The notes under the pieces: generated by a model
What the model was told of the DNA's origin: nothing
Databases searched by the model: none
Seen by the model: only the letters and a program-made list of their open reading frames with translations
Shown: in pieces, positions 1 through 7,784 of the stretch
Layout of the letters: each line of letters opens with the position of its first letter
Position numbering within the stretch: position 1 is the stretch's first letter
Assembly (NCBI GenBank): GCA_900617975.1
Contig: UZAE01002115.1
Coordinates: forward strand, 1 to 10,286
Direction of reading: 5' to 3'
Length of the DNA stretch: 10,286 bases
From: Rodentolepis nana
Lineage: Eukaryota > Platyhelminthes > Cestoda > Cyclophyllidea > Hymenolepididae
Position numbers and translations under genes: made by a program

Positions 1-66
1 GTTATTCAAATATTGAAAAATGATTATTACTCAAGATAGCATCAATAAGATTTGTCTACAAGACTG

Positions 67-80
67 GAATCATGAAGTCA
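67..80. repeat. Target-site duplication, left copy (copy 1)
   Basis: The 14-mer GAATCATGAAGTCA here recurs without mismatch at 356-369. The bases just outside differ (G/C before, T/A after), so the match is exactly 14 bp. It brackets the repeat at 81-355 and reads as the duplication left by a retrotransposition-type insertion. Confidence 0.7.
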
Positions 81-355
81 TTCATTCATTCATATCAAAT
101 GTCAGGCGTTTTGATAGTTATCATTAGTCGAGCGGGGGGACAGAATAATGATTCACACGTGTAACAGAGACAGACAGGCAGAAGAAAAGGCTGTGAAAAG
201 GTCAGGTGAGCACAGTAAACGAAGTCGAATATGACATACAGTGGGGTGATGGTAGTTTGAAGTCAGAAGTCAACTGCCAGTTAATAGACTTTTTTCCCGT
301 ATGAGTATACGTTGTCCAGGATGCACAACGTGGAGGTAAGTCTATTGCGCACCCC
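81..355 (-). mobile_element. SINE-like chimeric retroposon, copy 1 (275 bp)
   Basis: This 275-bp insert is bounded exactly by a 14-bp direct duplication (67-80 and 356-369). About 92% of bases in its right portion (roughly 226-330) match a second copy at about 8810-8906 by my hand alignment, so it is an interspersed repeat. The left edge is a short (TTCA)n run; read on the minus strand this becomes a 3' tail of (TGAA)n, a tail type known from some LINE- and SINE-like retroposons, so I orient it minus. The right 65-70 bases match the coding strand of the LINE fragment at about 7810-7876, here broken by a frameshift, so in the inferred orientation the LINE piece is antisense. No clear Pol III B box was found. 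It could instead be a LINE fragment in plus orientation, but the LINE's true 3' end lies about 290 bp further on, which makes that less likely. Confidence 0.6.
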
Positions 356-369
356 GAATCATGAAGTCA
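356..369. repeat. Target-site duplication, right copy (copy 1)
   Basis: Perfect repeat of the 14-mer at 67-80, directly abutting the right end of the inserted element (which ends in CGCACCCC). Confidence 0.7.
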
Positions 370-1861
370 ATGTCTACTATCCTGTGACCTATACATCAGC
401 AGAGGTTCTGATGAAATTCACTCAAAGGTGGCTTAAGAGACTGACATCCTGTTAGCTCCTAATACCATTGGTCTATCAAAGAAATGAGTTTGAGATCACT
501 TTAAAGATCCAGTAACTCTTTCAATAAAGATCAAAATCCTTATTATTTATTTTAATTTTTGGGTGTCTGGAGACAATAACGAAAATAGTTTATTTGATGA
601 TGAGAGCGTTTACACGTATTAAATGCATGAAATCGATTTAAATTAATCCTTTTTAAAACATAAGCGTTCATAAATCCTTATTCTTTAAAAATTATCACAA
701 ATTCGACGCAAAATTAAAATCACAACAGTTAATTTTGTGATAAATAAAACAAATGAATTTAAATCTCTAAAAATGCACTTAAAATTTTCAACGTAGTAAA
801 ATCTCTTTTGCATATTATCATATCAAATTTGTGGGTACAATTAAATTTTTGCAGGAAGGAAGTTATTTCACGTTATCTACACCTTTATCAGGTAATATTA
901 AATATACATTTTTAATTTTATTACACGAACTGATATGCTTTTATTAGGATAAAGCATCCTTAACTAAATGGGCAGCTCAACTTTTTAAAACTTTTGACTC
1001 AGCGCGAATGATAAATTAGTAGGATAAAAATCGGGATATTTCTAAATATTTTTTTGACTTGCATCACAAATTCCCATTTACAGCCAGACGTAATAAATAT
1101 TTATTTTGATTGAAATTAAAGCAAAATAGTCGTTAATTCAAAAGCGACACAGCTTGCATAAAAGGAATAATTTAATAAATTGAAAAGGAGATCAGAGCCA
1201 AGTGAAAATGAGGCGAATATTAAACATCTCCCATCTGGACAATTATTTTGTTTTCAAGTGCTCTATTCCATTTTCAATAAAATATTGATGGTAGTAGCCA
1301 TGGTAACAAATTAAATGGAAATTCTAATGTCTATCAGACGCTTAAGGTAACAATTGGACAAATGTGATTGTTGAAAGTAGAATTTCAGGAATGAAACAAC
1401 CGATCTCAAAGGAAATTGTTCCAATATTAAAATTAAAACATAAACCCATGTCAAATACTTGGAATTTACTTTGAATACGGTCTGTTGCATACACTGAATA
1501 AAATTAAAACTTATTTGATCCATGTCAAGCAAGGTCACTGCAATTACATGACAGGGGGAAGTTGTATCTGCTTTCCCAGTTTAGTTTAGGACAGGTGAAT
1601 TACTTGTTGTTATTTATGAGGATTACGTTTATCAAACTTAGAAGTAAAAAATGGAGTTTTGTGGTAAGATTGTTTACCATATTTAACCAATCAATAGTCA
1701 CTCCATATGGTGGATTTGAACCTGTCGAAATTTCAAGGTGATGAATAAATAACTTCGAAAATGTGAACTTTAACTACCACTTTTATTAAATTAAACACCA
1801 CTTTTCGATAACTCAGCTGCTCTCGTTCATTTATTTTGACAATTGTTCTATTTATTGATAG
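370..1861. other. AT-rich non-coding stretch
   Basis: I see no supportable gene here. The stretch is rich in A and T runs. Its longest open stretch (a minus-strand frame around 1311-1538) has low-complexity hydrophobic content and no recognisable domain. A short direct duplication of ACCACTTTT occurs around 1777 and 1798 and is probably chance. The segment may be intergenic or intronic. Confidence 0.5.
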
Positions 1862-2110
1862 CCGATTTAAGTTGCTCCTGTTTGAGGGAAATTTCTAAAC
1901 TTTTTCTGCCACACTTGAATTACGGCGATGGAATAGACACCGCAGACTTTGTCAAAAGCCTAAGGGTTTTAGTCCAAATGGTTGACAATCAGATATGCAA
2001 CATAAGACATTTAGTGGACCCCTCCCCACGCACACTCCACTCAGCTATTCACAAAAGCTCTGTTCTGTTTCCTCTTCTATTGTTTGTTTGGATGTTTAAG
2101 TACTTGCAAA
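1862..2110 (+). CDS. Possible internal exon, unrecognised protein
   Basis: An open frame of about 83 codons runs between an acceptor-like TATTGATAG (ending 1861) and a good donor, CAAA|GTAAGG (GT at 2111-2112). Both ends fall in phase 1, so it would be a symmetric exon. The translation is mixed in composition, with balanced codons such as those encoding HLNYGDGIDTADFVKSL and RHLVDPSPRTLH, unlike the AT-rich surroundings. It has no ATG near its start (an in-frame stop sits at 1837-1839), so it cannot be a simple first exon. I recognise no family. In DNA of this composition an open frame this long can arise by chance about once per 10 kb, so it may not be real; it could also be a remnant of a degraded gene. 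Confidence 0.25.
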
Positions 2111-4273
2111 GTAAGGCTTTGCATACTTGAAATAACTGATTATATTTCTTATAAGCTTCGCATTTCTTAGACTAGTCAACGTATCGAAATACTCATCATA
2201 TTGAAAATATTTGCTCTTTTGACAAAATCTGGAGGTAAAAAAATAAAATAACAAATCATATACCTAGTCGATTATACGAGGTTTGAATATTTTAAATACA
2301 CTTAGTTTTTTCTATTAACAGATTTAACGTCAACTTTAGGAGTTCTAATGTATATCATCACGTGACATTTCTCTTTTGCTGTCTCACACTATACCCTGAC
2401 GTCCAATTGTCACTCTTATTCCATTTGACAAGTTTTACACAATGACTCATTGTAAGGATTTAAAAGAACTTTTATAATTCTAAAATATTATCACTTAAAA
2501 ATGTTATTTTCATTATTTTTCCTCTTCGTCCATGTTATTTTTCCATAACTTCATTTTAGCTAAGGCAGAAAGTTTGCCATCAAGAAGATAAAAAAGATAT
2601 TATATTGTTAATTAAATCTTAAATAGATTGGGGTGAATACAAGGTTTTACTTAATTCTAACAGTAGTATAAGTATTCCACAGCACAGACGAAACGGCGTA
2701 CGATTCAAATGGTGTAAAACGCAAAAAAAGTACTGAAATTGTTAAAGCACACTGTACTGTTAGGACATATCATGGAGGAATGCTTACACAGTAATTCGAG
2801 CACTTGTGAACTTTAATTGCCAAGCAATGGTAATCCATGTACGAAACAGATCTACTGCAATATTGTGCATTAAAAGAACTGGATACGTTCATTTGGCCAG
2901 GGGATTTGATCGAATGGGAACTGATTTTGAAATAAATGCGTCCCAGCTAATTGAATAGGATTTTAACTCACTACAATAAACATTTATGCGCTATTCGCTT
3001 TTGAAAGGCAAAGTTTTGCTAGGTTCTCAATTGAATTATAACTTTAATTAAAATTTAGCAAGATAAATAAAGTCTTTTTAAGTTAATTAATAGAGAAAAC
3101 CTATTAACTTTATTTTGAAAAGTCTATTGCTTTAATCTATCGCAAACTTGCTAAGTTTCAATCGTAAGCTGATGAACTGAAGGAAAAAACGATAAAAGCC
3201 TTAAAAAGAACATTTTCAGTGCCAGTAGACACTGAAGATTGCAAAAAACTTGCTGGAATTTAGAGCATTAAATTAGAAAATTTTTGAACTTGAACTGCAC
3301 ATTTATTAAATACTTAAATTAGTTTTCACCAGAGTAATTGTTAAATATTTCGCTTAGTCAGACATTTTAATGTTTTTATTGTCGATAATCTGCAATGTAC
3401 TTCAGAAACTTTTCTTACTCCATGATTTACCAAAATAGCACAACGGACCCATGTAAATCAACTTTACCTTTTTTATAAATTATTTCCCTTTTTAAAAATT
3501 GTATTTGCTTTTTCTATTTAGATAGATCCGTTAAAGAGGCTACTTGATTAAAGTAAAAAAGGATGTTAGAGCAATTGTGCACCCACGCTGAAAGTGATTA
3601 AAGTATGAAGTACTGAAGTAAAATACAGAGGTCACCAAAAGACACATTTGCTTCAACGCTATTACTCATTGAGATAACATCTCCAGTGTCTACCCACTTC
3701 CCCGATTAACTTCCACTATATGACCAAAAAATTCAATCACTCTCATTGCTATAACCTAATATTATTAAATATTAAATTAGCCATTTATAAAAAGGCAGGT
3801 TTTTGTTTTACTGGAACTTTCTAAATCCCTGACCACAACTTAATTCGTTACATTTTGCCGTCTCTCATTTGGCAAAAAACTGGCCGTCAAATAGAGTAAA
3901 TTTGGTACATTATTTTTCAATGATACAGAAAGCTATTTGTTTAATGTGCTTATTATTGGATAAATAACTAAAAGCAGTCATATCAGTTGGCATACGCCAC
4001 AATGTTTAGAAGCCCATTGTGTTACGAATAGGCACTTTTTGCCAACGTGAGGTTTTTTAAAAGCCGCATATCATTTTTCAGTCTTAAGATACAAAGAAGT
4101 TAGATGAGCCAATTTCAGCATAGTTAAAATAATGTATCTCTATTTGTTTAATAATAGCCGTACCAAACGTTCTGCCGTAAATGTGTAGTGATTTATTTAT
4201 TATATTTACTGTACGTATAGAAGCATGTCGAATACTATAAGTGGACAATCTATTTTTTACTCAAATACTACAT
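2111..4273. other. AT-rich non-coding stretch with small hairpins
   Basis: No gene is supported over about 2.1 kb. Visible structure: the imperfect foldback at 3046-3163 (listed separately), a 7-bp stem TTCAGTG/CACTGAA with an 8-nt loop at 3215-3236, and a 7-bp stem TTTTGCC/GGCAAAA with an 11-nt loop at 3853-3877. None resembles a known structured RNA. A slightly more GC-rich patch at about 3570-3710 has no long open frame. Confidence 0.45.
3046..3163. repeat. Imperfect inverted repeat (foldback)
   Basis: The left arm (about 3046-3093) and right arm (about 3101-3163) are imperfect reverse complements around a 7-nt centre AGAAAAC. The outer block (left AATTAAAATTTAGCAAG) matches the reverse complement of the right arm at about 14 of 17 positions, with TTAGCAAG/CTTGCTAA perfect. 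The inner block pairs TAATAG with CTATTA. Between them the arms differ by several short gaps, the right arm being longer. It could be a degenerate foldback or MITE-like element, or chance pairing in AT-rich DNA. No terminal duplication was recognised. Confidence 0.35.
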
Positions 4274-4354
4274 TTAATGATTTGGAGATAAACTACTCCT
4301 CTTAAAATCTAAGTTTACAGCAGATTTATTCATGTACGGAAAATAATCAAAAAC
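4274..4354 (-). other. Speculative third exon of the Sp17-like gene
   Basis: On the minus strand an acceptor-like AGTTTAG ends at 4355, followed by 26 codons and a TAA (4274-4276) in the phase (0) left by the donor at 4480. That would make a 126-nt intron and a 102-residue protein. The residues (starting VFDYFPYMNK) resemble no known Sp17 tail and carry no IQ motif, so this rests only on splice-like borders and frame. A sequence AATAAA falls inside it and could equally be the poly(A) signal of a shorter transcript. Confidence 0.18.
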
Positions 4355-4480
4355 CTAAACTAAGCTATTAATAGCCACTGATTTTATGGTAGTAGACTTT
4401 TAGATTGTTTTAGATTTGCACAATAATGAAAACAAGGCAGTTTTAGTTAATCAAAGAAATATTTGTCTCTTAACACATAC

Positions 4481-4747
4481 TCTGTATGATAGATCATTAT
4501 AATATCTATCGACACTGATTGCTCCCAATTTCGCAACATCATGCTCGCCTGTTTCTAATAAGTTACACCATGCAAATTTAAAGTTTATATTACCTTCTCT
4601 AATGCATAATAGATTTTCAAAGTATTTCATTCCAAATTTTAAAATATTCTCTGGTTGTTGACGCAAAACTTCACGAGATAAGCACCAGAGAAGGTCAGCG
4701 AATCCATGTGGGACACGCAACTTTGTGTTAGAAAAAGGAATTGACAT
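4481..4747 (-). CDS. Sp17-like RIIa (dimerization/docking) protein, 3' end uncertain
   Basis: The N-terminus MSIPFSNTKLRVPHGF, followed by a helical segment with LLWCLSREVLRQQPENI and YFENLL, is the RIIa domain as found in sperm protein Sp17 and related R2D2 proteins, which dimerise and dock A-kinase anchoring proteins in sperm flagella and cilia. ATG at 4745-4747 is fixed by an in-frame TAG four codons' length upstream at most and by the conserved MSIPFSNT start. A 39-nt intron (4555-4593) splits the coding sequence: exon 1 is 4594-4747 and exon 2 is 4481-4554. After splicing, the segment R-E-E-T-G through V-D-R-Y-Y-N aligns without gaps to the mammalian Sp17 segment ending VEDRFYNN. A donor AGA|GTATGT lies at 4480. 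If it is not used, the frame runs on to a TGA at 4451-4453. The visible part is 76 residues, covering the docking domain; the C-terminal IQ motif of mammalian Sp17 is not seen. It is divergent to the HAP40 gene. Confidence 0.8.
4555..4593 (-). other. 39-nt in-frame intron of the Sp17-like gene
   Basis: On the minus strand this begins GTAATATAAA and ends CTTATTAG. It is 39 nt, a multiple of three, and contains no stop, so a conceptual translation of genomic DNA reads through it and adds 13 spurious residues (including NINFKFAWC). Removing it restores a gap-free match to the Sp17 family between the docking helix and the VDRYYN block. Its length and TAG end match the introns of the neighbouring HAP40 gene. 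Confidence 0.75.
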
Positions 4748-5163
4748 TTTCTAAATCACAATAACTATTAAAATTAAATAATACTTTCTTGAAAAATTCT
4801 AATTTATGGAATATATTTTAAATGACAATTAGATTCTAGCTCAATCAATTCAAATTATTGCGTCTTTTGGTTGATATAGCGACAGGTTAGCAAGGGTCAC
4901 AAGACCACTTTCATGGAAGCTCTTTTACTTCAAATTAATTTAAAGAGAATTGAAAATCAACGAATTAATTTATAAATATAACAAAACATTTTAAAATAGT
5001 CTTTGCACTAACATTTAGTTTGGCAATTATAGTAAATTCATAAAAATAACATAATTCTTGACGATTAAACATATTAATTATAAGATATGGTGTACAATAG
5101 CGTTTGTTTTATAATTTTCAAGACTCGCGCCGCATTTAAATTGCAAGGTCGTGGATTTCCAAA
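4748..5163. promoter_or_regulatory. Shared 416-bp divergent intergenic region
   Basis: This gap separates the start codons of the minus-strand Sp17-like gene and the plus-strand HAP40 gene, so it must hold both 5' untranslated regions and probably both promoters. It is strongly AT-rich except for a GC-rich patch, CTCGCGCCGC, at about 5125-5134, about 30 bases before the HAP40 start, which may mark a transcription start region. A sequence ending TTTTCAAG at about 5122 could serve as a splice acceptor for a leader exon. Neither point is proven. I see no unambiguous TATA box. Confidence 0.4.
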
Positions 5164-6408
5164 ATGAATCCGAATTTGGATTATGCAAATATCTACAAAG
5201 AAATTTCTGGAAAACTACAAAAGTATGTTCCCTTATTTAGTTAACATCTAGGAAAATCTTTCGTCATGTTAATGCAGATGAATCTAGAAACGACTTTGGT
5301 ACATTTAGATTTTAACCTTTATATCTTTTAGCTTACATTGCTAAATCTCTCGCTGGAGAGGAAACTTATGAGTATGCTGCTGTCTTTACACTTGGAAAGG
5401 CTAAATGCGAATCAATGAGTGGAAAAACCCTTGCAGAAGCTGCAACCCTAATGGAAGCCGGACGACTCTTCACAAGAGCTGAAGAAAATTTGCAAACCAC
5501 TAGCGCTTTTTCTTCTGGAGAATTGCTTGAAAACGGACTTTCTTGCTTTCTCAAGGCTGCAAAAGTATGCATGATTGAGTTTCACATTACCTACATAGAT
5601 ATATGATTCCTGCATGTCGTTTACTCACGCAGCAAACTGTTACATTTTTGCTGGGGATACTTTATGGGTAATTTAGCAGTAATGTAGCAATATCTATGTT
5701 TCGCATAGAAATTCAAAAAGCTTTCAGAGGCCATTAAAGTATACTCCCTAGCTGCTGATATATTTTGTCGTGATGCTCCTCGTGTCACCCATATCTTGAT
5801 GAAGTGTTTAAAGATTTACGTTATCTCTCGTAAGTAGTTTTGCTTTCTAAGTTTGACTTGAAATTATTTGTTTTAGGCGATTACTCCTCTGCATTGAATA
5901 CCGTTTTTAAAATCCAAACCCTGATGCAGGATGCCCGTGGTTGGTTGTTTTTTTTCCATTAACATCTGCTTTTAGCTACTCATGGTTATGAGCTCGAACT
6001 CTTTATAGAAGAACTGAAAGCTATTGAAATTTATCGAGTTCTTCTTGTCCTTTTTACATTGGTTTGTTGCTCCACTCTAACTTCAACGCCCTTTAGCCCC
6101 CGAAATCCAAAGCAATATCTAAGGACGGTCCCATGTCACTTTCTATCTACATTGATGAAAATGATGAAAGTGCTCAAGACTCAATCGCGAAATATCTTGA
6201 TGAAGATTTAGTTGTATACCTGAAATCCCTAATCGTAATTTTTATCTTCATTATTTTCACATTTCTCTAGCTTTCCTATACTTCTGAGGATTTAAATTCA
6301 TTGGATATCACCGCCAGCTTTTTGCAAGCATATTTGGACTCCTTTCAAAGGGGCATTTTACAGGATCTTGTTGAACGGGTTGCAAATCCCTCTGATGATA
6401 TTCTATGA
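5164..6408 (+). CDS. HAP40: HAP40 / F8A (40-kDa huntingtin-associated protein), 9 exons
   Basis: HAP40 is the obligate stabilising partner of huntingtin: an alpha-helical, TPR-like protein clamped between huntingtin's HEAT domains. Exons by splice signals and frame: 5164-5222, 5252-5298, 5332-5564, 5599-5667, 5709-5829, 5877-5939, 5976-6061, 6097-6234, 6271-6408. They sum to 954 nt, or 317 residues plus TGA. Introns are 29, 33, 34, 41, 47, 36, 35 and 36 nt. The protein tracks human HAP40 almost gap-free: SGKLQKKIFRHVNADE aligns with the KLKKRFLRKPNVAEA segment, then helical repeats containing EAATLMEAGRLF, ISRDYSSAL (human LARDYTGAL), IYRVLLVL (human VSRVLLLL) and the C-terminal ILQDLVERVANPS. 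Human HAP40 is 371 residues; the difference is mainly its alanine- and proline-rich segments, which are absent here. The start is fixed by the in-frame stop at 5137-5139. Intron 6 has two donors 3 nt apart (5937 or 5940); 5940 keeps ARATHG, the better match. It lies head-to-head with the Sp17-like gene and tail-to-tail with the tetraspanin exon. No canonical AATAAA follows closely. Confidence 0.86.
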
Positions 6409-6644
6409 TTCCTTTTTTAATCATTGAATTAATAACTAAACGCTGTGCCGAGTATTATTTCTACTAATTAATTTACAGTAATATATAGTGTAAATGTTCA
6501 CAATGGTCAAGATTGTCAATGTTATCGAAAATCGGGTTGCGGGAACATACACAAAGTTGGTTAATAGGTTGGATTTTGTGGTATATTTGATGTAAGGAGT
6601 ACGTTAGACGTTATTTCTTTTGTTTTGCATGAATGGTTTTTTTT
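6409..6644. other. Convergent 3' intergenic gap
   Basis: This 236-bp AT-rich gap lies between the stop codons of the HAP40 gene (plus) and the tetraspanin exon (minus), so it should contain both 3' untranslated regions. I see no canonical AATAAA on either strand, only variants such as ATTAAT-type words, so the cleavage sites cannot be placed. Confidence 0.4.
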
Positions 6645-6877
6645 CTAGTAGTATAATCGTTCCACGTCCTGTTTGACCTCATGAGCAAGAGCACTGGCAA
6701 GGATAACGCCTATCACTTCGATGACAGCAATAATCACTGGAGCGACTGCGATCACTACGGTATAGTGTTTAAGATTGTTTGATATTCGGTCAACACATCC
6801 GACGACATAGTAATTTGAGATTGGATTCACTGGGCACTGTGGACTCTTCATATGTCGATGCAACTCGTCAAAGGTGG
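6645..6877 (-). CDS. Tetraspanin, terminal exon (partial)
   Basis: Tetraspanins are four-pass membrane proteins that organise membrane microdomains; in flatworms they are abundant in the tegument. This exon starts after a strong acceptor, TTCTCTTTTCAG, at 6878 on the minus strand and gives 76 codons plus TAG. It begins THE LEL end (T-F-D-E-L-H), includes Cys in QCPVNP and the conserved GCVDRISN block, where the second Cys sits just before membrane segment 4, then the hydrophobic run YTVVIAVAPVIIAVIEVIGV, and ends in a short tail HEVKQDVERLYY. The GC-V-D and TM4 layout is diagnostic for the family. The juxtamembrane Cys often palmitoylated after TM4 is missing. It needs an upstream exon ending in phase 1. 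I found no CCG-motif or TM1-3 exon to the right on the minus strand in this window, so those exons lie beyond it across a long intron, or the locus is a fragment. Confidence 0.78.
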
Positions 6878-7179
6878 CTGAAAAGAGAAGGATGACGTAT
6901 TAAAACTTCCAACATGACACTTTTGCATTCTTGCAATTGTAACTCTGGGATGAGTAAAAGAGGGCTTCAACGGGGTGAAAATTAGTTAGCTTTTTTAGAC
7001 ATTTGAATGACATTCTCTCGTGCATCACGATTCTTCTGATTATTTTACCAAAAGACTCATTATGCTTCGTCTACCAAGAATAGCCTATTTGAATGCGTTA
7101 ATTGATTTGAAACCTCTCCTTCCAATTCTGCTTACTGAGCCGCGAATTTTAGTCCATTCACTTTGAAGCCCTCATTAGC
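6878..7179. other. Flank upstream of the tetraspanin exon
   Basis: This is probably intron of the tetraspanin gene, if that gene is intact. A polypyrimidine acceptor sits at its left edge on the minus strand. I see no exon, repeat copy or other structure in it. Confidence 0.4.
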
Positions 7180-7429
7180 ATGCCGTTTAACGCACTTCGC
7201 TTTATCTATTGTATTACCCGAATGTGGTCATTAATAGAAGAGCAAATTCGTGCAATATCCACAAGGGCAGTAGGTCATTGGGCTGATGTAAATGCTTTTT
7301 CCACAGAAAATTTTGATAACTCGTGTACTAAAGCGAAGTCCGGTTCGATACTTCCGTTTTGTCTTCAAACGAATTTCAACGCATGGAGTGGGAAAGCAAT
7401 AATTTACCTGGCGGGAGTTAGTTGCCGAG
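7180..7429 (+). CDS. Possible exon, unrecognised protein
   Basis: An ATG-initiated frame (MPFNALRFIYCITRMW...) runs open for 133 codons to a stop at 7579-7581. A consensus donor, CGAG|GTAAGT, at 7430 would end an exon after 83 codons plus one base. Local GC is higher than in the flanks. An open frame this long is uncommon by chance at this composition, but I recognise no domain, no signal peptide and no conserved motif, and nothing downstream offers a clear partner exon. It lies antisense to the presumed intron of the tetraspanin gene. It may be a chance frame or a decayed repeat. Confidence 0.22.
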
Positions 7430-7767
7430 GTAAGTCAAGTAGTTCCCTGTGTCTTATTTTACCCCGAATGCTGAACACTATAAGCATTGATCTTCAGGAT
7501 TTCATAAATGTAAGTGAGTGTGACGTCATTACTTTATTAATGCAAATAATGGTTTCTGGAGGATATGAACAAAATAGATGATGGGCATTATTGGCTATAC
7601 ATAATGAAACAAGCATAGTGTCATTCAGATAGCAGTGCCTTAACCTTTTTTGACAAGGTCAAATCTGATTTGAGTATTAAATTAGTTTAAAAGAAACTTT
7701 AAAACGAAACGCTGAGTCTAAGCATAAAGAAAATGATTTGGGGAGACGAGTAGCATTTTGAATGACC

Positions 7768-7784
7768 AAGTGCTTATTAAGGAA
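7768..7784. repeat. Target-site duplication, left copy (LINE fragment)
   Basis: AAGTGCTTATTAAGGAA here matches AAGTGTTTATTAAGGAA at 8165-8181 in 16 of 17 positions. The pair brackets the retrotransposon fragment between them, the expected scar of target-primed insertion. Confidence 0.65.

Noticed and set aside
1311..1538. 75-codon minus-strand frame
   Set aside because: It is hydrophobic and low in complexity from AT-rich DNA, with no motif and no splice context; the length is within chance expectation.
3215..3877. Small 7-bp hairpins at 3215-3236 and 3853-3877 as terminators or structured RNAs
   Set aside because: They are too short to stand out in AT-rich eukaryotic DNA and have no conserved context.
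5366..5572. 68-codon minus-strand frame
   Set aside because: It is antisense to exon 3 of the HAP40 gene, whose plus-strand frame explains the open stretch.
5415..5606. Independent 63-codon small protein on the plus strand
   Set aside because: It is exon 3 of HAP40 running on into intron 3; the splice at 5565-5598 and collinearity with HAP40 explain it better.
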